Shown piece by piece: positions 56,359 through 64,000 of a stretch of DNA of 64,000 nucleotides; position 1 is the stretch's first letter; every line of letters starts with the position of its first letter. Origin of the DNA: Hordeum vulgare subsp. vulgare (lineage: Eukaryota; Streptophyta; Magnoliopsida; Poales; Poaceae); the NCBI RefSeq assembly GCF_904849725.1, contig NC_058524.1, positions 553,539,763-553,603,762 of the forward strand, given 5' to 3'. Below the pieces are notes generated by a model. It was not told the origin of the DNA, searched no databases, and saw nothing but the letters and a program-made list of their open reading frames with translations. Position numbers and translations under genes: made by a program.

Positions 56359-56600
56359 AAGAAGAAGAAAGATGAACAAAATAAGAAAATAAGATTAGGA
56401 AAAAGGAAAATAAGAAGAGGAGGAGAAGAAAAGAAGAAAAAGAAGAATAAGAAGAGGAGATGAGGAGAAGAAGAGGAAAAATAGAAGAAGAGGAGAAGTA
56501 GAAGAAGAGAAGTTGAAGAAAAATAGGAGAAGAAGAAGCGGAGAAGAAAATAAGAAAGAAGAAGAAGAAGAAGAAGAAGAAGAAGAAGAAGAAGAAGACA
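56359..56600 (+). repeat. GAA/GGA purine-rich tract
   Basis: The plus strand is almost all A and G, with agaagaagaagaag runs at the end (56560-56597); a shorter one lies at 56205-56272. It lies between a donor-like site (cactccG|gtaagcc, near 56107) and an acceptor-like ttttttag (near 56735), so it may be intron. The lysine/serine-rich ORFs here are artefacts. Confidence 0.8.
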
Positions 56601-56747
56601 TTTCTACGTATATAGATGCTTAATTAGTGTTTTTTAGATTATTGCTTAATTTTGCTGTTGTATATGCTTAAGTGTTATTTGTAGAATATTTGGTTCATTT
56701 TTTTAGAAAATTAATAGAACTAGTTTATTTTTTTAGTTCATTTTACG

Positions 56748-57149
56748 ATGCCTATCCCGCATCCTCGTCGTCGACTCGGCGGAGGACACCTGGTTGATCA
56801 GAGGGGCCATGTCCGGGACTGGGCTCCGCGCGGCTGGTATTGGGAGGTGCTACCTTCCGGGGGGCGTAGGTTGGTGAGGAGCCAGCCCGTTGTTGACCCA
56901 ATCCTTGTTTGGTGGCGGTCGCATGGGCCAATGACGGTGCCGAGGCTTCCGGACACCGCGGACGTGGTACGTCACCGTGTCAGCGAGGAGGATGAGCACG
57001 TCCGTCGCTACATGGTTGCATTGGAGGGCAGGTTCGAGCATACCTGGCAGGTTCTTGAGGGATCTCACTGGAGCTATGATCCTGTGATGGTTCCTTCTCT
57101 TTGGGTGTCCACCACCCGCGACGATACCCGTCGGGCGCTACGATTCTAG
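56748..57149 (+). CDS. CACTA-associated 133-aa ORF
   Basis: The start (MPIPHPRRRLGGGHLVDQRG) follows a possible acceptor (ttttttag at about 56728-56735). A 5' leader exon from the TATA box at 55894 and an intron from about 56107 would place the ORF in exon 2. The protein is basic and tryptophan-rich (WAPRGWYWEVLPSGGRRLVR, then WWRSHGP) with a helical C-terminal half (VRRYMVALEGRFEHTWQVLE). The frame is intact, unlike the two larger transposon genes. It resembles small hypothetical proteins of grass CACTA elements; I know no function. A DNA-binding or regulatory role is a guess. Confidence 0.6.
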   Translation: MPIPHPRRRLGGGHLVDQRGHVRDWAPRGWYWEVLPSGGRRLVRSQPVVDPILVWWRSHGPMTVPRLPDTADVVRHRVSEEDEHVRRYMVALEGRFEHTWQVLEGSHWSYDPVMVPSLWVSTTRDDTRRALRF

Positions 57150-57353
57150 CTGTATCAGTGATGCTATATGTATGATAGTATTCGAGGAGTATTAGTGATA
57201 ATATTCGACGATGTACGGACACAAGAGATGATGTAGTTTTTCTTATAATTGAATGCATGCTAATTTGAATACTACTTTATTTTACGATTTGGTTTTGCTT
57301 ATTGAATGCTCAAATTGGAAAAGTACTCCTACTTTGAATACTATGCAGAAATC

Positions 57354-57634
57354 TAGGAGTCCCGGGTGGAGCCACGACCCGGGACTAAAGTTGTTTTGGA
57401 ACGGAGTTCCTGATAGAATAATTCTTTTTTGGTACAAAGTTCAACAAAGTCCTTTGACACTAGACAATGTGACATATAGAAGGGTAGATGAGATCAGGAA
57501 AAATAGGATCATTTTCTACACATCTAGAATGTCGCTATTTTGTTAAATCCTTAAAGGTTAAGAGAATCCGTTAGACATATTTTAGAGTTTAGGTTCTAGC
57601 CAAGACCCGGGACTAAAGGTCCTCCTATATAAAA
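57354..57634 (+). promoter_or_regulatory. Palindrome cluster 3 and TATA box, before the second transposon ORF
   Basis: One good 37-bp palindrome lies at 57354-57390 (left arm partly decayed: ctaggagtcccgg). A second, with a decayed left arm, ends GACCCGGGACTAAAG at 57618. It is followed after 7 nt by TATATAAAA (57626-57634). Confidence 0.7.
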
Positions 57635-57713
57635 CGACACTTCGAAGTTTCCAACCCCTCTTATATAGTTTGTTAGTTTATTAGTTAATCAAATGTCCGT
57701 TTTTTGCAGAACT

Positions 57714-59654
57714 ATGGATCCACATATCAGGAACCTCGAAGAGGAAGAACTTCTCGAAGATATAATCAAAGACGGCCCCGACGTTAAACCAGCTGAATCT
57801 CCGTCGTCATATCTAAACCCCTCCGGATATGGAATGGAGGTCGACCGACACGAAGATGAAGCCGATGGGGCAGGAGATAGGTCCAATGACGGAGAAGGTG
57901 ATAGCTCCACTGATGGAGAAGCCGGTGGAGAAATAATAAAGTCTGGCGAGGTATACATATGAAGTTCGACAATCACTTGTAATATGTGAAAAATATTGGA
58001 GATAGCTCTATATTGTATACATATACATTCATTTGACGAATGTTTCTCCCTCTTAGGCCTCCACATCGAGCAAATCTACGAAACGAGGCCCGACTAGAAA
58101 GTTGGATGCACGGACGCATTACACCTTTGAGGTGATATTGCCTACGGGCGAACCCAAGCTTCCTAAGAATGTTGTTGACACATTCAACAAGCAATGCGGA
58201 GTTCTCGTTAGGGATCACGTCCCGACCAGCGTTCGGGAGTGGAACAAGCACAAAGGGGCAGCCGATAGTGACTATGTCGCCGAAAGGTACAAAGATAATC
58301 TTTGGAATGATCTCATGTCACATTTCAACCTGCCAGAATGTGAGAATGAAGACGACGCAAAAAAACTGAGGGCCAAAGTCAAGTAGTGGACTCTAAATAA
58401 GATGGCCGAACTGTTCCGTAGCTGGAAGAAGAAGCTATGGAAAAACTATCTGAAGACAACGAAAGTGCCAGTATTCGAGGGGTATCTAGCCAAGCACGCG
58501 AATCACTGGAAGGCATTTCAAGAGTACAAGGAGTCAGAAGATGCCAAGGCATTAACAGAAAAGAACAAGAAAAACGCTGACAAGAAGAAATATCACCACA
58601 CGCTGGGGCCAGGGGCTATGAGACTGCCATCCCAAAGTGGGATAAGAAAGAGCAAGATCTGCTAGCTAAAGGCATCATACCTGTACCACTCCGTGATGAG
58701 TGGGAATTGAGAGCAAGAAATTGGTTCCTTGCGCATGGTGGTTCGTACAACGAAGAAACAGGGGACCTTATCTGCAGTGACGGTCTTAGGATACCCAGGG
58801 AGAATTGGAAAAAGATAGTGAAAAAAATTAAGGAGGGAAAAAGACAGTTCACTGCAGATAGAGAGAAAGATTTGCTCACACTGGTCCTCGGCAATGACGA
58901 ACATGGAGGACGAACGCGAGCCTTCGGTCCTTCTTACCCGTGGTGGCTTGGGTTTGCCAGAGACCAAGACACTTACAGAAACCGAGCGAGAGCAAAGAAG
59001 CGACAGCAGGATGAGGAGAATGACAAGTTCAACCAGTTGCTTGCCAGGATTAACGAGCAACAGAAGCAGATTGATGAGCTTAGAGGAGTAGCGCGCCAGG
59101 AAGATCCTACACTCGATATTACCGGCGCCCCATCTAAGCGGAAAAGCAGCGTGGCTGAATCTGAGGCCCCTCCCGACGATGCACGAAGAATGATAGAGGG
59201 CGGTCCCGGCTACCCCGTGGATGGAATCAAGGAGTCAACATCATGTGAACTCCATCAGAAATTCAAGAACATATCCATAAAGGTGGCCGTCGGACAAGCT
59301 TTACCTTCTGGCCCTGATGCACGCTGGCATGGCCATGAGATTCCAGCTGACTTTGCTAAAGTCGGGGTGGATAAAATCATGGCGGGGTTTCATGATATGG
59401 AGCTCGACATAGCTGGACCCGAAGATGAGAGGACACTCGGAGAAGTAGTGGGTGGAGTCATCCTATGGGACAAGAACTACATCAAGCTTCCAGGCTCGGC
59501 CCCAAGGACAACACCGCCTCCGAGTCGTCGCAGGTCACCTAGACCTCCAAGCCCTCCACATGACGACGGCCAGCACAACACGAGTCCATCTCGATCACCG
59601 CCGTCGGACTTGGGTCGCCCGTCTCCGCCGCCGCCCGCTCCGGATACTAAGCGG
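57714..59654 (+). pseudogene. Second CACTA ORF (TNP1/Ptta-type), broken and cut by a Copia insertion
   Basis: I prefer the start at 57714 (MDPHIRNLEEEELLEDIIKD) because gttttttgcag, a likely acceptor, precedes it; an in-frame ATG at 57693 is the alternative. Exon 1 ends about 57948 (GE|gtatac). Exon 2 starts after ctcttag near 58056 (ASTSSKSTKRGP). TAG at 58384-58386 and a 1-nt shift near 58612 break the frame. The last part (58640-59654) holds GYETAIPKWDKKEQDL-like sequence, a W-rich block (FGPSYPWWLGFARDQDTY), a coiled coil (DKFNQLLARINEQQKQIDEL) and a proline/serine-rich tail. It matches the Transposase_24 (Ptta/En/Spm) type, presumed to bind the subterminal palindromes. At 59655 a BARE-like LTR ends the frame. 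Confidence 0.8.
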
Positions 59655-61475
59655 TGTTGGAAATATGCCCTAGAGGCAATAATAAATTAGTTATTATTAT
59701 ATTTCTTTGTTCATGATAATCGTTTATTATCCATGCTATAATTGTATTGATTGGAAACACAATGCATGTGTGGATACATAGACAAAACACTGTCCCTAGT
59801 AAGCCTCTAGTTGACTAGCTCGTTGATCAAAGATGGTCAAGGTTTCCTGACCATAGGCAAGTGTTGTCACTTGATAATGGGATCACATCATTAGGAGAAT
59901 CATGTGATGGACTAGACCCAAACTAATAAGACGTAGCATGTTGATCGTGTCATTTTGTTGCTACTGTTTTCTGCGTGTCAAGTATTTGTTCCTATGACCA
60001 TGAGATCATATAACTCACTGACACCGGAGGAATGCTTTGTGTGTATCAAACGTCGCAACGTAACTCGGTGACTATAAAGATGCTCTACAGGTATCTCCGA
60101 AGGTGTTCGTTGAGTTAGTATGGATCGAGACTGGGATTTGTCACTCCGTGTGACGCAGAGGTATCTCGGGGCCCACTCGGTAATACAACATCACACACAA
60201 GCCTTGCAAGCAATGTGACTTAGTGTAAGTTGTGGGATCTTGTATTACGGAACGAGTAAAGAGACTTGTCGGTAAACGAGATTGAAATAGGTATGCGGAT
60301 ACTGACGATCGAATCTCGGGCAAGTAACATACCGAAGGACAAAGGGAATGACATACGAGATTATATGAATCCTTGGCACTGAGGTTCAAACGATAAGATC
60401 TTCGTAGAATATGTAGGATCCAATATGGGCATCCAGGTCCCGCTTTTGGATATTGACCGAGGAGTCACTCGGGTCATGTCTACATAGTTCTCGAACCCGA
60501 GGGTCTGCACACTTAAGGTTCGACGTTGTTTTATGCGTATTTGAGTTATATGGTTGGTTACCGAATGTTGTTCGGAGTCCCGGATGAGATCACGGACGTC
60601 ACGAGGGTTTCCGGAATGGTCCGGAAACGAAGATTGATATATAGGATGACTTCATTTGGTTATCGGACGGTTTTCGGGCATTACCCGTAATGTACCGGGA
60701 ATGACGAATTGGTTCCGGATCTTCACCGGGAGGGGGGACCACACACCCGGGAGGGCCCAAGGACCTTGGGGGTGGCGCACCAAGTAGGTGGGGTCAGCCC
60801 AAGGCTGTCTTGCGCAAGAGAAAGAAAAACCAAAAGAAGAGAAAGAAAAAAAAGGAAAGGTGGGAAAAGAGAGAAGGACTCCACCTTGCAATCCTAGTTG
60901 GACTAGGATTGGAGGAGGACTCCTCCTCCCCTTGGTGGCGCAGCCCTTGGGGCTCCTTGAGCCTCAAGGAAAGCCTCCCCTCCCTCCTCCTATATATATG
61001 GAGCAATTAGGGCTGATTTGAGACAACTTTATCAAGGCAGCCCGACCACATACCTCCACGGTTTTACCTCTAGATCGCGTCTCTGCGGAGCTCGGGCGGA
61101 GCCCTGCCGAGATTAGATCATCACCAACCTCCGGAGCGCAGTCACGCTGCCGGAGAACTCATCTACCTCTCCGTCTCTCTTGCTGGATCAAGAAGGCCGA
61201 GATCATCATCGAGCTGTACGTGTGCTGAACGCGGAGGTGCCGTCCGTTCGGCACTAGATCGTGGGACGGATCGTGGGATGGTTTGTGGGACGGTTCGCGG
61301 GGCGGATCGAGGGACGTGAGGACGTTCCACTACATCAACCGCGTTCACTAACGCTTCTGCTGTGCGATCTACAAGGGTACGTAGATCGGAAATCCCCTCT
61401 CATAGATGGACATCACCATGATAGGTCTTCGTGCGCGTAGGAAATTTTTTGTTTCCCATGCGACGTTCCCCAACA
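59655..61475 (+). repeat. 5' LTR of element I
   Basis: The LTR is 1821 bp, TGTTGGAAATATGCCCTAGA to GCGACGTTCCCCAACA. It is close to solo LTR D along its full length by eye, so both come from one subfamily. The TATA box (TATATATATG) is at 60991-61000. Confidence 0.95.
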
Positions 61476-61495
61476 GTGGCATCATGAGCTAGGTT
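61476..61495 (+). other. Primer binding site of element I
   Basis: GTGGCATCATGAGCTAGGTT follows the LTR end directly; it is a decayed form of TGGTATCAGAGCCTAGGTT (methionine tRNA). Confidence 0.75.
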
Positions 61496-62740
61496 CATGC
61501 GTAGATGTCTTCTCGAGTAGAACACAAAAGTTTTTGTGGGCGGTGATGTGCGTTTTACTGCCCTCCTTAGTCTTTTCTTGATTCCGCGGTATTTTTGGAT
61601 TGAAGCTGCTTGGACCGACATTACTCGTACGCTTACGAGAGACTGGTTTCATCGCTACGAGTAACCCCCTTGCTCAAAGATAACTGGCAAGTGTCGGTTT
61701 CTCCAACTTTAGTTGAATCGGATTTGACCGAGGAGGTCCTTGTATAAGGTTAAATAGCAATTCATATATCTCCGTTGTGGTGTTTGCGTAAGTAAGATGC
61801 GATCCTACTAGATACCCATGGTCACCACGTAAAACATGCAACAACGAAATTAGAGGACGTCTAACTTGTTTTTGCAGGGTATGCTTGTGATGTGATATGG
61901 CCAACGATGTGATGTGATATATTGGATGTATGAGATGATCATGTTGTAATAGATAATATCGACTTGCACGTCGATGGTACGGCAACCGGCAAGAGCCATA
62001 GGGTTGTCTTTAAACTAACATTTGTGCTTGCAGATGTGTTTACTATATTGCTAGGACGTAGCTTTAGTAGTAATAACATGAGTAGCACGACAACCCCGAT
62101 GGCGACACGTTGATGGAGATCATGATGATGGAGATCATGGTGTGACGCCGTTGACAAGAAGATCGTGCCGGTGCTTTGGTGATGGAGATCAAGAAGCACA
62201 TGATGATGGCCATATCATGTCACTTATGAATTGCATGTGATGTTAATCCTTTATGCACCTTATCTTGCTTAGAACGACGGTAGCATTATGAGGTGATCTC
62301 TCACTAAAATTTCAAGACGAAATTGTGTTCTCCCCGACTGTGCACCGTTGCGACAGTTCTTCGTTTCGAGACACCACGTGATGATCGGGTGTGATAGACT
62401 CAACGTTCACATACAACGGGTGCAAAACAGTTGCACACGCGGAACACTCGGGTTAAGCTTGACGAGCCTAGCATGTGCAGACATGGCCTCGGAACACATG
62501 AGACCGAAAGGTCGAGCATGAATCGTATAGTAGATATGATTAGCATAGAGATGCTTACCACTGAAACTATTCTCGACTCACGTGATGATCGGACTTGAGA
62601 TAGTGGATTTGGATCATGTACCACTCAAATGACTAGAGAGATGTACTTTTTGAGTGGGAGTTCTTAAGTAATATGATTAATTGAACTAATTGTCATGAAC
62701 ATAGTCTAATGGTCTTTGCGAATTACGATGTAGCTTGCGC
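61496..62740 (+). other. Untranslated leader of element I
   Basis: There is no gene. It is a diverged copy of the leader at 681-1931, including gtctaacttgtttttg(c/t)aggg and the gatgatggagatcatg stretch near 62125. Confidence 0.7.
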
Positions 62741-64000
62741 TATAGCTCTACTGTTTTTATATGTTCCTAGAGAAAATTTAGTTGAAAGTTGATAGTAGCA
62801 AACTTTGCAGAGGATTGTTCTCGTTGCTGTGCAGAAGGCTTATGTACTTAATGCACCACTCGGTGTGCTACACCTCGAGCGTCGTTTGTGGATGCTGTGA
62901 ACATCCGACATACACGTTTCTGATGACTACACGATAGTTCAGTGCAAAATACTTAATGGCTTAGAAGCAAGGCGTCGAAGACGTTTTGAAATGTCACGGA
63001 ACATAAGTGATGTTCTAAAGAGATGAAATTGTGATTTCATGCTTGTGCCCTTGTTAAGAGGTACGAGACCTCCGACAAGATTCTTTGTCCACAAAGTAAA
63101 GGAGAAAAGCTCAATCGTTGAGCATGTGCTCAGATTGTCTGAGTACGACAATCGCTTGAATCAAGTGGGAGTTAATCTTCCAGATGAGATAATGATGGTT
63201 CTCCAAAGTCACTGCCACCAAGCTGTGAGAGCTTCGTGATGAACTATAACATATCAAGACTAGATACAATGATCCTTGTGCAATTCGCGATGTTTGACAC
63301 TGCGAAAGTAGAAATCAAGAAGGAGCATCAATAGTTGATGGTTAGTAAAACCACTAAGTTTCAAGAAAGGCAAGGTCTAGAAGGGATACTTCGTGAAATG
63401 GCAAAACAATTGTTGCACTAATGAAGAGACCCAAGATTAAACCCAAACCCGAGACTAAGTGCTTCTGTAATGAGGGGAACAGTCACTGAGGCGGAGCAAC
63501 TCTAGATACTTGGTAGATAAGAAGGCTGGCAAAAGTCGAAAGAAGTATATTTGATATACATGATGTTGATGTGTACTTTACTAGTACTCCTAGTAGCACG
63601 AGGGTATTGGATACCGGTTCGGTTGCTAAGTGATTAGTAACACGAAATGAAAGCTACGGCATAAACGGAGACTAGCTAAAGGCGAGGTGACGATACGTGT
63701 TGGAAGTGTTTCCAAGATTGATATGATCAAACGTCGCACGCTCCCTCTACCATCGGGATTAGTGTTAAACCTAAATAATTGTTATTTGGTGCTTGCGTTA
63801 AGCATGAACATGATTGGATCGTGTTTATTGGAATACGATTATTCATTTAAAGAGAATAATGGTTACTCTATTTGCTTGAATAATCACCTTCAATGGTTTA
63901 TTGAATCTCGATCGTAGTGTTACACATGTTCATGATATTGGTGCCAAAAGAGACGAGGTAATGATGATAGTACCACTTACTTGTGGCACTGCCGCATGAG
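62741..64000 (+). pseudogene. Decayed gag and start of pol of element I
   Basis: It aligns with 1950-3270 of element C in pieces. Recognisable parts are ttcctagagaaaa near 62765, VKEKSSIVEHVLRLSEYDNR near 63095-63155, a damaged CCHC knuckle (CFCNEGNSH then a stop) near 63460, a protease-like DTGS near 63613, and NLNNCYLVLALSMN near 63765-63810. Many frameshifts and stops are present. The end, near 63985, enters the GAG-pre-integrase region. Confidence 0.8.

Larger units (their letters stand above)
47729..59654 (+). mobile_element. CACTA (En/Spm) DNA transposon, left part
   Basis: The element starts CACTAGTGGAAAACGGGCC with TTTAGTCCCGG subterminal palindromes. Its content is a TNP2-like transposase pseudogene (48285-51601), tandem arrays (51678-55376), a 48-bp-arm hairpin, a 133-aa ORF (56748-57149) and a second transposon ORF (57714-59654). 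The right terminus is not reached because a Copia element interrupts the second ORF at 59655. Three palindrome/TATA blocks precede the three genes. Layout and motifs fit large Triticeae CACTA families of the Jorge kind, but the family is not certain. An alternative is a composite of two adjacent CACTA copies, with the block at 55.6 kb being a terminus. Confidence 0.85.
59655..64000 (+). mobile_element. Copia LTR retrotransposon I (BARE/WIS/Angela type), 3' part outside window
   Basis: The element is inserted in the second CACTA ORF (left flank agcgg, 59650-59654, is the candidate target repeat). A complete 5' LTR, primer site and leader are present, then heavily decayed gag and the start of pol, cut by the window end. 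It is more decayed in gag than element C, with many small deletions and stops. No reading frame longer than about 80 codons is left. Confidence 0.92.

Noticed and set aside
56395..56601. Poly-serine ORF on the minus strand
   Set aside because: It is the complement of the GAA/GGA purine tract; no biased codon use beyond the repeat.
1..64000. tRNA or rRNA genes, CRISPR arrays, prokaryotic operons
   Set aside because: None seen. Short matches to methionine tRNA occur only as primer binding sites of LTR elements.

Overview
The window is a transposon-dense stretch of a large cereal genome, most likely Triticeae (wheat, Aegilops or barley group). The evidence is the 1.82-1.83 kb Copia LTRs of BARE/WIS/Angela type, gypsy LTRs with TGATACGTCTC termini, a CACTA element with TTTAGTCCCGG subterminal repeats, and deep nesting. 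I found no intact ordinary host gene. The host-derived coding sequence consists of gene fragments carried by a Helitron and one decayed ORF of unknown origin at 38.4-39.4 kb. Family names rest on terminal sequences and recognisable protein motifs, not on database searches.

Layout. (1) 1-24.4 kb is a nest of insertions. A solo BARE-like LTR (3707-5535, imperfect 5-bp target duplication) sits in the pol of a Copia element (1-10228, 5' end outside the window). That element sits in a gypsy element A (10229-16124), which sits in the gag of gypsy element B (16125-22776). B sits in an LTR of another element (22777-23795), which abuts the start of a minus-strand gypsy LTR (23796 onward). A and B have gag/protease or protease only, no visible reverse transcriptase, and a second homologous ORF of about 310-340 codons. 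(2) 24445-38103 is a complete minus-strand non-autonomous LTR element E with perfect ACGAC target duplications, a large gag with two zinc knuckles and a second ORF. It contains an oppositely oriented solo LTR F of a related family (29431-31952, CAAGG duplications). (3) 38.1-40.4 kb holds a decayed GC-rich ORF and a tandem duplication of about 293 bp. (4) 40408-46965 is a minus-strand Helitron (TCTCTACTA start, CTAG end, inserted between A and T). It carries fragments resembling CSB/ERCC6 helicase, a RadA-like protein, RRC1/SR140 splicing factor, a sulfate transporter and at least two unidentified exons. (5) 47729 to at least 59654 is a CACTA transposon with a TNP2-like transposase pseudogene, two interleaved satellite-like arrays (337 bp and 163 bp), a 133-aa ORF and a second transposon ORF. 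The second ORF is interrupted by another Copia element (59655 to the window end).

The most interesting recurring pattern is promoter architecture. In the CACTA element, three clusters of a 37-bp palindrome (CTTTAGTCCCGG...CCGGGACTAAAG) each end 7-9 nt upstream of a TATA box, one cluster before each of the three genes. In element E, the CGGACGTCCG cluster plus CTATAAATA found in the LTR promoter recurs internally, just upstream of the second ORF. In gypsy elements A and B, a leader resembling their LTR GC-rich leader, ending in a possible splice donor, precedes the second ORF, and a second copy of the polypurine tract follows that ORF. These elements therefore look as if they carry separate internal transcription units built from copies of their own terminal control regions.

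Almost every coding region is broken by nonsense codons or frameshifts. Several of the nonsense changes fit CGA to TGA decay of methylated CpG.
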